Positions 51,458 to 61,543 of a stretch of DNA of 64,000 bases are shown here, one piece after another; within the stretch, counting starts at the first letter, position 1, and each line of letters starts with the position of its first letter. This DNA comes from Synergistales bacterium (lineage in GTDB: Bacteria > Synergistota > Synergistia > Synergistales > Aminithiophilaceae): the NCBI GenBank assembly GCA_018433595.1, contig JAHDQY010000003.1:1-64000 (forward strand), read 5' to 3'. The position numbers and the translations under genes are program-made. Under the pieces are notes generated by a model. That model ran no database searches. It had not been told where the DNA came from and saw only the letters and a program-made list of their open reading frames with translations.

Positions 51458-52354
51458 TCATCCCTCCCTCTTCCAGGGCTTGAAGCCTTGGCCGACGACC
51501 TCCGAGGCGTCGCTTACGGCCATGAAGGCGCGGGGGTCGAGGGTGGCGAGGAAGCGCTTCAGTTCCACGGTCTGGCGCTGGGTCATGAAGGACATGAGAA
51601 CGATCCGCCTCTCGCCGGTGTAACCTCCCTCGCCGTGGAGAAGGGTGACGCCCTTGCTCAGGTTCTCGGTGACGAAGCGGCGCACCTCGTCCATCCTGGA
51701 GGTGATGACGAAGACCTGCTTCCGCCGGTCGAAGGATTTGAGGACGCTATCCATGACGACACCCACCGTGTACATGCTCAGGAGACCGTAAAGGGCGTTT
51801 TCCAGTCCTGTGACGAAGGACGAGAGGGTGAGAATGACGGCGTTGATGTAGAAAGAATACATCCCCACGTCGACGCCGAAGCGGCGGTTCAAGGTGATGA
51901 CGATGATGTCGGTTCCTCCCGTCGAGGCGCCGGCCAGAAAGACGAGGCCGACGCCCGCTCCCTTGATGACGCCGCCGAGGATGGCGGCCAGCAGGGGCTC
52001 GCTGAGGTGGGGGTAGGGAAAATACTTCAGGATTTCAAGGGCGGCCATGGAGAGGACGACCGAATAGGCCGACCAGCCGACGAAACGGGGAGAGAGCGCC
52101 TTCCAGGCCCAGAGGAAGAGGAGGCCGTTGACGGCTCCGAGGAGCCACGAGGGGGAGATGCCCCAGAGATAATTGCTCAGAACGGCCAGCCCCGTTATCC
52201 CGATGTCGGGGAAACGGTAGGGGAGGGTGAAGGCGACGATGCCGATGCACATGACGATCGTTCCGCTCGTGACGAGTGTGAAGGTTTTCCCTTCCCGCCT
52301 CAAGAAGGGGAGGAGCCGCTCGGGTTTGAAGAAAGAGGGTTTTTTCCGCTCCAA
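51458..52354 (-). CDS. YitT-family membrane protein (DUF161 plus DUF2179)
   Basis: Protein of 298 aa: five to six membrane segments in the first two thirds, with YRFPDIGITGLAVLSNYLWG and the family motif FLAGASTGGTDIIVITLNRRFG, then a cytosolic DUF2179 domain (QVFVITSRMDEVRRFVTENL; KGVTLLHGEGGYTGERRIVL). TTG start with AGAGGAGG 8 nt upstream. Transport function is suspected in the family but the substrate is unknown. Confidence 0.88.
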   Translation of the reverse strand: MERKKPSFFKPERLLPFLRREGKTFTLVTSGTIVMCIGIVAFTLPYRFPDIGITGLAVLSNYLWGISPSWLLGAVNGLLFLWAWKALSPRFVGWSAYSVVLSMAALEILKYFPYPHLSEPLLAAILGGVIKGAGVGLVFLAGASTGGTDIIVITLNRRFGVDVGMYSFYINAVILTLSSFVTGLENALYGLLSMYTVGVVMDSVLKSFDRRKQVFVITSRMDEVRRFVTENLSKGVTLLHGEGGYTGERRIVLMSFMTQRQTVELKRFLATLDPRAFMAVSDASEVVGQGFKPWKREG

Positions 52355-52502
52355 TTGATGAACCTCCTCTGCTCTTGAGGCTCATCGTCTCAAGGCCGCC
52401 TCAATGTAAGGCAGTTGGTGAAGCTTTTCAAGCCCCTTTGTCGATGGGGGGCCCGCTCCGGCGGCCGGGGTTGTGGTAGATTGAGTGGCGAGATCCTTTC
52501 CT

Positions 52503-52525
52503 GACGGCGGTTTTTTGCCGCCGTC
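52503..52525 (+). promoter_or_regulatory. Hairpin in the leader of the DUF1847 gene
   Basis: GACGGCGG / CCGCCGTC, perfect 8-bp stem with loop TTTTTTG, 36 bp before the start codon. The U-run is in the loop, so it is not a standard terminator. Confidence 0.4.
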
Positions 52526-52561
52526 GTCATTGAGGTGCTGACTTTTCGAGGAGGCCTGACG

Positions 52562-53146
52562 ATGCGCTGTCACGATTGCGACGAGAAAAGCTGTTCCCAG
52601 GGAAACCCCTGCCGTCCTACCGACAGTCTCCCTCTCTACGGCGACGAAGAACGGCAGGTTATGGCCGCAGCGGCCGAAGTGGAGACCCTTTACTATGGAG
52701 ACCTGAACCGCTTCCAGGAGATCTGCGAGTTTGCCCGCCGGCTGAAGGTGACGCGGATCGGCCTGGCCTTCTGCCTCGGCCTGGCCGACGAGGCCCGCCT
52801 CTTCGGCCAGGCCTTCGAGGCGGCGGGATTCGAGATCCGCTCCGTCTGCTGCAAGGTGGGCGGCCTCACCAAGGAGGAGATGGGCATGCCCCGCCGCCCC
52901 TGGGTCGGCCCCTTGTCCTGCAACCCCGCCGAGCAGGCCCGCATCCTCGACGGGGAAGGGTGCGGCCTGCTCGTCGTCATCGGGCTCTGCGTCGGCCACG
53001 ACACGGTTTTCTACCGTCACGCCAAGGCTCCCGTGACGACTCTCGTCACCAAGGACCGGCGCCTCGGCCACAATCCTGTCGCCGCCGTCTCCTGTCCCTA
53101 TATCCGAAAGCGCCTCAACGAGGCGCCCAGGGAGCGCCAGGCCTAA
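52562..53146 (+). CDS. DUF1847 Cys-rich protein
   Basis: Protein of 194 aa with an N-terminal Cys cluster (MRCHDCDEKSCSQGNPC) and further conserved Cys (SVCCKVGGL; SCNPAEQA; GLCVGHDTVFYRHAKAPVTT). The family is widespread in anaerobes and probably binds metal or an Fe-S cluster, but its function is unknown. The ATG at 52562 with GAGGAGG upstream was chosen. Its stop overlaps by 4 bp the stop of the convergent permease gene, leaving no room for a terminator between them. Confidence 0.85.
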   Translation: MRCHDCDEKSCSQGNPCRPTDSLPLYGDEERQVMAAAAEVETLYYGDLNRFQEICEFARRLKVTRIGLAFCLGLADEARLFGQAFEAAGFEIRSVCCKVGGLTKEEMGMPRRPWVGPLSCNPAEQARILDGEGCGLLVVIGLCVGHDTVFYRHAKAPVTTLVTKDRRLGHNPVAAVSCPYIRKRLNEAPRERQA

Positions 53147-53873
53147 TCGATCCAGCGGCGGTTGATGGCACGCAGGCAGAGAAGGGCCAGAATCATGCAG
53201 AGGGCGGTCAGCCGGGCCAGAGATGATGCCGTTGAAAAGAGGATCTCTTCGCCCAGGGCCCCTCGGAGAAGATCCGCTCCGTACGTTGGCGGCAGGATGT
53301 AGGAAAGACTCCGAAGGGGGAGGGGAATCCGCTCCAGAGGGAAGAAGAGGCCGCAGAGAAAAACCATGGGGAAGCGGAAGAAGTTGGAGAGAGTCTGAGC
53401 TTCGAAGACCTCCTGGACGGAGACGGCGACGAGCAGTCCCAGAAAGGCCGAGCTGAAGGCCAGCAGCAGGCAGGCCGTCAGGAGCCGGGCGGCACCTGAC
53501 GCTTCCAGGGGAATGTAGAAGGCTGCGAGGGCGAGGGGGACCAGGGCGTTGAGAGTGCCGAAAAGGATGGCCCCCGACGTCTTGGCCAGAACGAGCAGTC
53601 CCAGTGGGATGGGCGCCTGAAGGAGCCGCTCGAAGCTTTTGCCCTTGCGCTCGAAGGTGACCGTCACGGCCAGCATGGACGTGGTCCCGAAAAGGACCGA
53701 AAGGGTCATGACCCCGGGCAGGAGACTTCGGATGTCGATGGGGTCCTGGGAGCGCAGGAAGAACATGAGCGTCCAGGCCAGAGGAAAGAGGAGCCCCCAG
53801 CTCAGGTTGGGCGGCTTGAGGTAGTAGGATCTTACGTCTTTGATCAGAATGGCCCGGAAGGCGATCCAGCGCT

Positions 53874-53877
<4 letters not shown>
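53143..53877 (-). CDS. ABC-2 type exporter permease
   Basis: Membrane subunit of 244 aa with about six helices and the ABC-2 pattern: GVMTLSVLFGTTSMLAVTVT, FERKGKSFERLLQAPIPLGL, FPMVFLCGLFFPLERIPLPL (typical C-terminal ABC-2 signature). It overlaps the ATPase gene by 4 bp and is the third gene of arsR-ATPase-permease. A drug, antibiotic or lipid exporter is likely; the substrate is unknown. Confidence 0.88.
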
Positions 53878-54834
<957 letters not shown>

Positions 54835-54845
<11 letters not shown>

Positions 54846-55143
54846 GGAGATCCCCCCGGAGGCCTTCTTCGATCCGGCTTTCTTCCCAGAAATCTCTCAA
54901 ACGATCCAGACCGTCTCTGAAAGCCTCGTCGTCGCGGCGGTAATGGACGAAGAGCCCTCGCTTGTCGTCTTGCACCAGGCCCTGTTCCCGAAGAAGGCGA
55001 AGATGCTGAGAGGTCGCCGCTGCCGATAGTCCCAGGTGCCCCGCCAGGGCGTTGACGCAGAGCGGATGACTGCCGAGAAGGCGCAGAATTTCCAGGCGCA
55101 CCGGCGAGGCCAGGGCACGGCAGAAGGTTTGCAGGTCTTTCAA
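54835..55143 (-). CDS. ArsR-family repressor of the exporter operon
   Basis: Winged-helix protein of 102 aa: LASPVRLEILRLLGSHPLCV, then LAGHLGLSAAATSQHLRLLR as recognition helix and the wing DDKRGLFVHYR. It lacks the CxC metal motif of classical ArsR (only one Cys, in LCVNAL), so it probably senses something other than a soft metal. A palindrome over its own promoter (55192-55208) suggests autorepression. Confidence 0.88.
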
Positions 55144-55179
55144 GGGAATCGTCTCCCTTCTATTTTGGCATTTAAGATA

Positions 55180-55208
55180 ATACTAAAACAGTTGTCTCCT
55201 TAAGACAA
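55180..55208 (-). promoter_or_regulatory. Promoter and palindromic operator of the arsR-ABC operon
   Basis: On the minus strand TTGTCT (55203-55208), 17-bp spacer, TAGTAT (55180-55185). TTGTCT-N5-AGACAA (55192-55208) is a perfect 6-bp-arm palindrome covering the -35. Confidence 0.55.
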
Positions 55209-55312
55209 GGCCGTCGCGAGGCCGGTTTTTGGGGCGGTCCCCTTTTGCTGCCGGAAGTGGTAGGCTTGGCCTCAATAAAGACCGGAAAAAGATCGGCAGG
55301 AGGTGCTGTGCC

Positions 55313-56587
55313 ATGAGTGTCGACGACGTGATTTCGATGCGCCGTCTCTTTCATCGCCATGCCGAGCGGGGTTGGGAGGAGTTCTGGACGACGGCCTTCG
55401 TCGCCTCCCGTCTGGAGGCGCTGGGCTTTCGCCTTTTCCTCGGCTCCGAGGCCGTCGAGGAGCGGTCTGCCATGGGGCGGCCCGGCGGAGATCGGCTTGC
55501 AGAGGCCCGAAAGAGGGCCCTCGCCTGGGAGGCCGATGCCGCCCTGATCAATCGCATCGGCGACTGGACGGGCGTCGTGGCCCTTCTCGATACGGGGCGC
55601 CCAGGGCCCGTGACGGCCTTCCGCTTCGATCTCGATGCCGTCGAAACGCCCGAGTGCCGCGAGAGGGGGCACCGTCCCTTCGACGAGGGCTTCGATGCTC
55701 TCGACGAGAAGGTGGCTCATGCCTGCGGGCACGACGGCCACCTGGCCATGGGGCTGGCCCTGGCCTCCAGGCTGGTCTCCCGCAAGGAAAGCCTTTCAGG
55801 ACGCTTCAAGCTTCTCTTTCAGCCCGCCGAGGAGGGAGTTCGGGGCGGCAGGGCCATGACCGAAAAGGGGCACCTCGACGACGTCGATTTCCTCTTCGGC
55901 CTTCATCTGGCCGGAGAGTTCGCAAGCGGCGTCGTCGGCGCCGGCTGCAGCGACTTTCTCTGCACCACCAAAGTCGATGCCTTTTTCCGGGGTGTGGCGG
56001 CCCATGCCGGAATGGCTCCCAACGAAGGGCGCAACGCCCTGCTTGCGGCGGCTACGGCCGTCCTGGGACTTCACTCCATCGCTCCCCATCACGAGGGCGC
56101 GAGCCGCATCAACGTCGGTCTCCTTCGGGCCGGGACGGGGCGCAATGTCGTCCCTGAGAGGGCCGAGCTTTTCTTCGAGACGCGGGGACGGACTTCGGCC
56201 ATTGATCGCTACGTCTACGAGCGGGCCCTCGAAGTCCTCGACGGGGCGGCCCGGACCCAGGGGGTAACCGTCGAAAGCCGCCTTGCCGGAGGGGCCGTCG
56301 ACGCCCGAAGCCATCCCGACCTTGTCGCTCTCGTCGCCGAGAAGGCCTTGGCCGTCGACGGAATCGACCATGTCGAGAGAGAGGGGCGTATCGGCGGCAG
56401 CGAAGATATCTCCTGGATGATGCGCCGCGTCGAGGAGCGGGGCGGCAAGGCCTGTTACTTCATCGTCGGCGCCGACAGAACGGCGGGACACCATCACGGC
56501 CGTTTCGACTTCGACGAGGCCGTCCTTCCCCGAGGCGTCGCCCTGTTGGTGGCTCTCGCCGAGGCCGTTGGAGGCGACAGGGGATGA
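55313..56587 (+). CDS. M20-family amidohydrolase (AbgA/AbgB-like)
   Basis: Zinc or manganese amidohydrolase of 424 aa. Metal-binding segments: RFDLDAVE, VAHACGHDGHLAMGLALA, FQPAEEGVRGG and DRTAGHHHGRFDFDEA. The insert EADAALINRIGDWTGVVALL and IGGSEDISWMMRRVEERGGK resemble aminobenzoyl-glutamate hydrolase subunits. The ATG at 55313 has AGGAGG 9 nt upstream; the longer in-frame start is unsupported. No partner subunit or transporter is adjacent, so the substrate (an N-acyl amino acid or dipeptide-like compound) is open. Confidence 0.87.
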   Translation: MSVDDVISMRRLFHRHAERGWEEFWTTAFVASRLEALGFRLFLGSEAVEERSAMGRPGGDRLAEARKRALAWEADAALINRIGDWTGVVALLDTGRPGPVTAFRFDLDAVETPECRERGHRPFDEGFDALDEKVAHACGHDGHLAMGLALASRLVSRKESLSGRFKLLFQPAEEGVRGGRAMTEKGHLDDVDFLFGLHLAGEFASGVVGAGCSDFLCTTKVDAFFRGVAAHAGMAPNEGRNALLAAATAVLGLHSIAPHHEGASRINVGLLRAGTGRNVVPERAELFFETRGRTSAIDRYVYERALEVLDGAARTQGVTVESRLAGGAVDARSHPDLVALVAEKALAVDGIDHVEREGRIGGSEDISWMMRRVEERGGKACYFIVGADRTAGHHHGRFDFDEAVLPRGVALLVALAEAVGGDRG

Positions 56588-57009
56588 AAGCGGTTTTCTT
56601 CAGCAGATGCCTGGAGTGTGAAGTTCCGCACATATGGCTGCTGTTTGTTGTATGATACATATGTCTTCTCAAACGGCGAGACACGAGAGTTTTCCTGTTT
56701 GATTTTGCGGGAGCCTGCAATCGATTCCCCCTTTCGGATCCTGTAAAAGACCTTTCGGTTTGCGCCCCGCAAAGAGAGTCTTCCAAAATAGGACCCAATC
56801 AGCCCAAGGTCAGGGCCTCTCCAGAAAACTCCATGACAGAGAGGTTCCGTGTGGGCTGTCAAAATATAAAAAGGTGGTTAAACTTCAGGCATTATTGAAA
56901 TGCCTGTGGTGTCGCAGAAGTAGGGCTTTTATGTTTTTGGCCTTGGATGATTTTGGAGAATGACAGGGTTATCCAAGGCGACGTGGCCGTTTTTGTAGGG
57001 GGAATTGCT
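56588..57009. other. A+T-rich non-coding stretch before the acquired radical SAM gene
   Basis: This 422-bp region has no gene I can support. It contains two CATATG copies (56631-56636, 56658-56663) around a possible -10 TATGAT (56651-56656), and an 8-bp-arm palindrome CAGGCATT-N5-AATGCCTG (56886-56906). Base composition falls steadily towards the gene that follows. Confidence 0.5.
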
Positions 57010-58389
57010 ATGAAAAACGCAAGGCAACTAATTGGTAGTGCGGTGATCAGTGAGGGGTTGAAGTATATAAAAAAAGACCCGATGAGAAATATTTCGAAAC
57101 TTATTGAATGGGCTGGGGAAATCGTCATTTTAGAAGAACACAAAGGATATTTAAGAAGTTTCAAGGAAATAATTGCAAAACCTGACAGTAATTGGTATAA
57201 GTTGACAGAAAGATTTTTTAATGAATTATCAACAAACACCAAGAAAAAGTTTTTGATTAATTACGTTGTTAACTCGGGTATGATTGGAATACCTATAAAA
57301 AATAAACTCCAGGAAAAACATGATTGCAATATTCCTTGGGCTATTTTAATAGATCCGACGTCTGCATGTAATTTAAAATGCACGGGTTGTTGGGCCGCCG
57401 AGTATGAAAAAACGGATTCAATGAGCTTCGAAACTCTTGATAGAGTGATACAGGAAGGCAAGGACATTGGGATCTATATGTACATATATTCTGGCGGAGA
57501 ACCCCTTATAAGAAAAAATGATCTGATAAAACTTGCGAAAAGACACAGCGATTGCGCTTTTTTGGCATTCACAAATGCAACTCTCGTGGATGAGGACTTT
57601 TCTGGAGAGTTGGGCGATATCGGTAATTTGGGTCTGGCTATAAGCATTGAAGGAAACGAAGAAGAGACGGATTCGCGTAGAGGCCATGGAACTTATGGGA
57701 AAATTATGAGAGCAATGACGTTGTTGCAAAAAGAAGGCGTCATGTTTGGCTTTTCTACTTGTTATCATAAGCACAACACTGATTCCGTTGGGTCCGAAGA
57801 ATATATTGACAAAATGATTGAAAAGGGATGTATGTTCGGATGGTATTTTACCTATATCCCAATAGGCAAAAACGCTGTTGTGGATTTGATGGCAACACCG
57901 GCACAAAGAGAGTATATGTTTTATAGCGTAAGGAAAGCCAGAAAAAAGAAGCCAATATTTATTTTGGATTTTTGGAATGATGGATATTATGTTGACGGAT
58001 GCATAGCGGGCGGTAAAAATTATTTGCACATCAACGCCAATGGTGATGTCGAGCCGTGTGCCTTTATACATTACTCGAATGTGAATATCAACGAAGTGAG
58101 TTTGTTGGAGGCTCTTAAATCTCCCATATTCAGGCAGTACAGGTCGCATCAGCCGTTTAATGACAATGACTTGAGACCTTGTCCCCTTCTGGATAATCCT
58201 GAAAAATTAAGAGAAATGGTTCATAATGCCAAAGCCAGATCCACGCAGCCTATCGATGAGGAATCCGTTGAGGACTTGACTTCCAAGACCGAGGAAGCGG
58301 CAAAGAGGTGGGCCCCTGTGGCGGAAAAGCTCTGGGGTGACCTGAAAAACGAGTCGAAAAACCCCCGGCAACGGGATTTCTGTAGCTGA
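57010..58389 (+). CDS. Radical SAM/SPASM-like protein in an A+T-rich gene
   Basis: Protein of 459 aa. The radical SAM cluster is Cys120-x3-Cys124-x2-Cys127 in DPTSACNLKCTGCWAAEYEK, followed by MYIYSGGEPLI. A SPASM-like second cluster is suggested by DGCIAGGKNYLHINANGDVE, PCAFIHYSN and LRPCPLLDN. The gene is far richer in A+T than its neighbours, with Lys/Asn/Ile codons, except for the last 150 bp. ATG at 57010 with AGGGGG upstream. No partner peptide or maturase gene is next to it, so the substrate is unknown. Recent transfer from a low-G+C anaerobe is likely. Confidence 0.85.
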   Translation: MKNARQLIGSAVISEGLKYIKKDPMRNISKLIEWAGEIVILEEHKGYLRSFKEIIAKPDSNWYKLTERFFNELSTNTKKKFLINYVVNSGMIGIPIKNKLQEKHDCNIPWAILIDPTSACNLKCTGCWAAEYEKTDSMSFETLDRVIQEGKDIGIYMYIYSGGEPLIRKNDLIKLAKRHSDCAFLAFTNATLVDEDFSGELGDIGNLGLAISIEGNEEETDSRRGHGTYGKIMRAMTLLQKEGVMFGFSTCYHKHNTDSVGSEEYIDKMIEKGCMFGWYFTYIPIGKNAVVDLMATPAQREYMFYSVRKARKKKPIFILDFWNDGYYVDGCIAGGKNYLHINANGDVEPCAFIHYSNVNINEVSLLEALKSPIFRQYRSHQPFNDNDLRPCPLLDNPEKLREMVHNAKARSTQPIDEESVEDLTSKTEEAAKRWAPVAEKLWGDLKNESKNPRQRDFCS

Positions 58390-58475
58390 GGAACGCTGAT
58401 ATCTCCTTGCCGTCTGCATCCTGGACAAGGCGGTGCTGCGGGTGCGGAAGAGATCCTGAGGCGATGAGGCGGCTT

Positions 58476-58533
58476 CGGCGATCGTTGATCTGCCGCTGTC
58501 TGGAGTGGGCCGGGACCCGTTGGGGATCCCGGC
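58476..58533 (+). repeat. 58-bp block shared with the metQ leader (copy A)
   Basis: These 58 bp align without gaps to 62723-62780 with about 51 identities. It contains the hairpin below. Unlike copy B it lies upstream of the promoter of the next gene, with no Met-rich leader reading frame before it, so it looks like a degenerate or re-used copy. Confidence 0.7.
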
Positions 58534-58538
58534 CCACT
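58504..58538 (+). terminator. Terminator after the radical SAM gene
   Basis: Stem AGTGGGCCGGGA (58504-58515) with TCCCGGCCCACT (58527-58538), extended inside by CCC/GGG with one bulged A, then TT. About 115 bp after the radical SAM stop. Confidence 0.65.
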
Positions 58539-58593
58539 TTATGGTGTAAGAAACGACGAACGGCAGCCTGCTCGACTCCGCCAGAGCCTTTCC

Positions 58594-58622
58594 TTGACAA
58601 GCAGTCCAACAAAAGGCATAAT
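58594..58622 (+). promoter_or_regulatory. Promoter of the NitT/TauT-type transporter operon
   Basis: TTGACA (58594-58599), 17-bp spacer, CATAAT (58617-58622), about 65 bp before the first gene. Confidence 0.7.
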
Positions 58623-58688
58623 TCTTATGTCAAATTATTATATTATCGAGAGAGGGGTCATCGTTCAATCATGAGGAGGGGTCATTCG

Positions 58689-59798
58689 TTGAAGCGTTTC
58701 CTGGGGAGCACGTTGGTTCTGGTTCTTGTCGCTCTTTGCGCGGGGGTGGAACCTCAGCCTGCTGCCGCCGATGACGTTCCGATCATCCGCATGGCCTGGG
58801 GTTTTGATCTTCATGCCACGATTCTGCTTGTCGCGGCATCACGGGGTGAGGCCTTCCGGGACGGCGGAGTCTACCTCAAGACCGTCGCCGACAAACAGGA
58901 ATACGAGCTTTATTCCGGCGACGAGAAGCTTGCCATCTTCCAGATGATCGTCACCAAAGGCAGCTCCGAATCGGCCGTCATGCTGGGCCAGAAGCAGCTC
59001 GACTGCTGCGTCAACTCCAGCACGGGGATGATGTTCGCCCTCGACTCGGGGACGCCCATGAAGATCCTCTGCCCCATTCACGTTGACGGCATTGCCCTCG
59101 TCTTCCCCAAAGAGACGGAGTGGTACGGCTGGGAGAGCCTGAAGAGCTTCATCGAAAAATCCGAGAATCCCGTCCGTCTCGGCTATCACTCTCCCGTCAG
59201 CGCTCCCCGCGTCGTTCTTGAGACGGCCCTCCGCGAGGCGGGCCTCACCGTTACGGAAGACCCCAACGATGCCGAGGCCGACGTGCTCCTCGTCGATCTG
59301 AAGGGATCGCGGAATCTTCTCACGGCCTTCACGGGGCAGCAGGTCGAGGGATGGGTCGGCCCCTCCCACTACCCTGAGACGGCCGAGGTTCAGGGAATCG
59401 GCAAGATCGTCCTTCACCTCAAGGACTTCCCTCCCCAGGGACAGTGGTATGACTTTCCCTGCTGCGTCTTCGCCGCCCGGGAGGATTCCATCGAGGCCCA
59501 TCCCGAGGTCTATCAGGCCATGACGACGCTCCTCAAGCACAGCGCCGAGTGGTGTGCCGCCAACGGAAAAGAGGCGGCGGCCATAGCCGCTGAGGTCATC
59601 GGCATTCCCGCCGAGGCGGCCGAGGCGGCGACGATCGTCTACACGACGACGCCCACCGAGAAGTGGCGCGAGGGCATCAAGCTCTATGTCAAGGTCATGG
59701 GCGACATCGGCAAGCTGGAAAAGAACCTGAAAGGCAAGAGCTACGAGGATATCGCTCCCGTCTTTTTCGACTTCCGCTTCATCGAACAGGCGCAATAG
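58689..59798 (+). CDS. NitT/TauT-type ABC transporter substrate-binding protein
   Basis: Exported binding protein of 369 aa. Signal peptide about residues 1-26 (FLGSTLVLVLVALCAGVEPQ, then PAAADDVP). The body has the SsuA/TauA/ThiY-like fold (PIIRMAWGFDLHATILLVAA; QLDCCVNSSTGMMFALDSG). TTG start chosen for the GGAGG 9-10 nt upstream; an ATG at 58671 in the same frame precedes that site. First gene of SBP-permease-ATPase-rhodanese. The exported rhodanese suggests a sulfur-containing ligand (sulfonate, thiosulfate or similar). Confidence 0.85.
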   Translation: MKRFLGSTLVLVLVALCAGVEPQPAAADDVPIIRMAWGFDLHATILLVAASRGEAFRDGGVYLKTVADKQEYELYSGDEKLAIFQMIVTKGSSESAVMLGQKQLDCCVNSSTGMMFALDSGTPMKILCPIHVDGIALVFPKETEWYGWESLKSFIEKSENPVRLGYHSPVSAPRVVLETALREAGLTVTEDPNDAEADVLLVDLKGSRNLLTAFTGQQVEGWVGPSHYPETAEVQGIGKIVLHLKDFPPQGQWYDFPCCVFAAREDSIEAHPEVYQAMTTLLKHSAEWCAANGKEAAAIAAEVIGIPAEAAEAATIVYTTTPTEKWREGIKLYVKVMGDIGKLEKNLKGKSYEDIAPVFFDFRFIEQAQ

Positions 59799-59806
59799 GA
59801 CTTTGA

Positions 59807-59824
59807 GGGGGCCTTCGGGCCCCC
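59807..59824 (+). terminator. UUCG-capped hairpin after the binding-protein gene
   Basis: GGGGGCC-TTCG-GGCCCCC, 7-bp stem and a stable TTCG tetraloop, 8 bp after the stop and within the operon. Probably raises binding-protein expression over the permease by stabilising the upstream mRNA or by partial termination. Confidence 0.65.
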
Positions 59825-59846
59825 TTCCTCCGGAGAGGTGGCTTTT

Positions 59847-60683
59847 ATGGGGCGTTTCTTTCTCAAAGGTGCCATGTCGCTCATCCTTCCCCTCTGCCTG
59901 CTGCTGGCCTGGATGCATCTGGCGGGGGCCATCGACAACCCCATGGTTCTCCCTCCCCTGAGGGATGTCTTCAGCCAGTTCCTGCACCCCGGGAAAAGCG
60001 TGATCGGTCTCGGGTCACTTTTCCAGAACGTGGCCGTCAGCCTCGTCCGAGTGACGGCAGGCTACTTCGTGGCTGTACTCATCGCCTTGCCTCTGGGCAT
60101 CCTCATGGGTGCCTCCAGCCGGGCCCACGGCCTGTTTCAGGGGCTCATAGGCCTTCTGCGGCCCGTTCCGCCCATCGCCTGGGTGCCTCTGGTTCTCTCC
60201 TGGTTCGGGATGACCAGTTTCGCCACTCTCGTCGGGCTGCGATCGGGGCCGCACTACGTCTACCTCAGCAACTTCAAGATGTCCATGCTCTTCATCATCT
60301 TCCTCGGTGCCTTCTTTCCCGTCGTCACCAGCGCCGTTCACGCCGTTCAGAGTGTCCCCAGGACCTATGTCGATTCGGCCCGCGTTCTCGGAGCCCGGCG
60401 AAGAGATCTTTTCTGGAAGGTCCTCCTTCCAGGTGCAGCCCCGACTCTGGTCAACGGCCTGCGTATCGGCATGGGGTCGGCCTGGACCTCTCTCGTTTCG
60501 GCGGAGATGCTCCCCGGGAGCATCTCCGGCGTGGGCTACCTCATCACCCACGCCTATGAGCTGGCCCGCATTGATCTGGTCATGACGGGGATGATGTCCA
60601 TCGGTGTCATCGGCGCCTTTCTCGATATGGTCTTCCGCCTGTTCGGCGAAGAGCGCTTTGCCTGGCAGCACCAGGTCAAATAG
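59847..60683 (+). CDS. NitT/TauT-type ABC transporter permease
   Basis: Inner-membrane subunit of 278 aa with about six helices. The family pattern LRPVPPIAWVPLVLSWFGMT and the EAA loop RTYVDSARVLGARRRDLFWK are clear. The ATG at 59847 has GGAGAGG 8 nt upstream; an in-frame GTG at 59838 overlaps that site. It works with the binding protein upstream and the ATPase 9 bp downstream. Confidence 0.9.
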   Translation: MGRFFLKGAMSLILPLCLLLAWMHLAGAIDNPMVLPPLRDVFSQFLHPGKSVIGLGSLFQNVAVSLVRVTAGYFVAVLIALPLGILMGASSRAHGLFQGLIGLLRPVPPIAWVPLVLSWFGMTSFATLVGLRSGPHYVYLSNFKMSMLFIIFLGAFFPVVTSAVHAVQSVPRTYVDSARVLGARRRDLFWKVLLPGAAPTLVNGLRIGMGSAWTSLVSAEMLPGSISGVGYLITHAYELARIDLVMTGMMSIGVIGAFLDMVFRLFGEERFAWQHQVK

Positions 60684-60692
60684 GAGCTGACG

Positions 60693-61478
60693 ATGGGACA
60701 GGTCCTGGCCGTCAGAAACCTCAATAAAGCCTTTCTTTCGGAGAAAGGAACCTCCGTCGATGCCCTGCAGGACATCGATCTCGTCGTCGACGAAAACGAA
60801 TTCGTCTGCCTCCTCGGCCCCTCGGGGTGCGGCAAGTCGACGCTTCTGCGCATCGTTGCCGGTCTGGAACATCCCTCGTCGGGAAGCGTCGTCTATCGGG
60901 GAGAAGCGATAGAGGGACCGGGAAGGGAGAGAGGCATGGTCTTTCAGGAGTACTCCCTCTTTCCCTGGAGAACCATTCTGGACAATATCGGTCTGGGGCT
61001 CGAGTTTTCCGGAATATCGGCGGAAAAGAGGCGTCGTCGCAGCGAGGAGTATCTGGCTCTGGTCGGACTGGAGCGTTTCGGCTCGGCCTATCCTCACGAA
61101 CTTTCGGGCGGCATGCGCCAGAGGGCGGCCATCGCCCGTGCCCTGGCGAACAACCCCGACCTTCTTCTCATGGACGAGCCCTTCGGGGCACTCGACGCCT
61201 ATACCCGTATCCTTCTTCAGCAGGAGCTGCTCCGAATCTGGCAGGAGCGGCGGAAGACGATCCTCTTCGTCACACACGGTGTCGATGAAGCTGTTTTTCT
61301 CGCAGACCGGATCGTCCTCATGAGTTCCAGTCCCGGAAGAATCTGTCGCACCTTTTCCGTCGATATGGACCGCCCACGGAAGAGAAAGGATCCCCGTTTC
61401 GGCCAGCTGACGGATACGATTCTCGAGGAGCTGAACGCCGAGACCCTTGCCGGGGGAGAGTCCTTTTCTCCGGTCTGA
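60693..61478 (+). CDS. NitT/TauT-type ABC transporter ATP-binding protein
   Basis: ATPase of 261 aa. Walker A GPSGCGKST, Q-loop MVFQEYSLFPWRTILDNIGL, signature [19 protein letters not shown] and Walker B LLLMDEPFGALDA; H-loop in LFVTHGVDEAV. Typical SsuB/TauB length. ATG 9 bp after the permease stop. Confidence 0.92.
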   Translation: MGQVLAVRNLNKAFLSEKGTSVDALQDIDLVVDENEFVCLLGPSGCGKSTLLRIVAGLEHPSSGSVVYRGEAIEGPGRERGMVFQEYSLFPWRTILDNIGLGLEFSGISAEKRRRRSEEYLALVGLERFGSAYPHELSGGMRQRAAIARALANNPDLLLMDEPFGALDAYTRILLQQELLRIWQERRKTILFVTHGVDEAVFLADRIVLMSSSPGRICRTFSVDMDRPRKRKDPRFGQLTDTILEELNAETLAGGESFSPV

Positions 61479-61543
61479 GGGCAGAGGTGTCTGTCGTTGC
61501 CCCAGTCCGTTGTCGATTCCCATCAGTCAAAGGAGGAGCAGAA

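Noticed and set aside
58407-58688. Longer N terminus for the NitT-type binding protein
   Set aside because: It would translate the terminator hairpin and the promoter, and put about 94 residues before the signal peptide.
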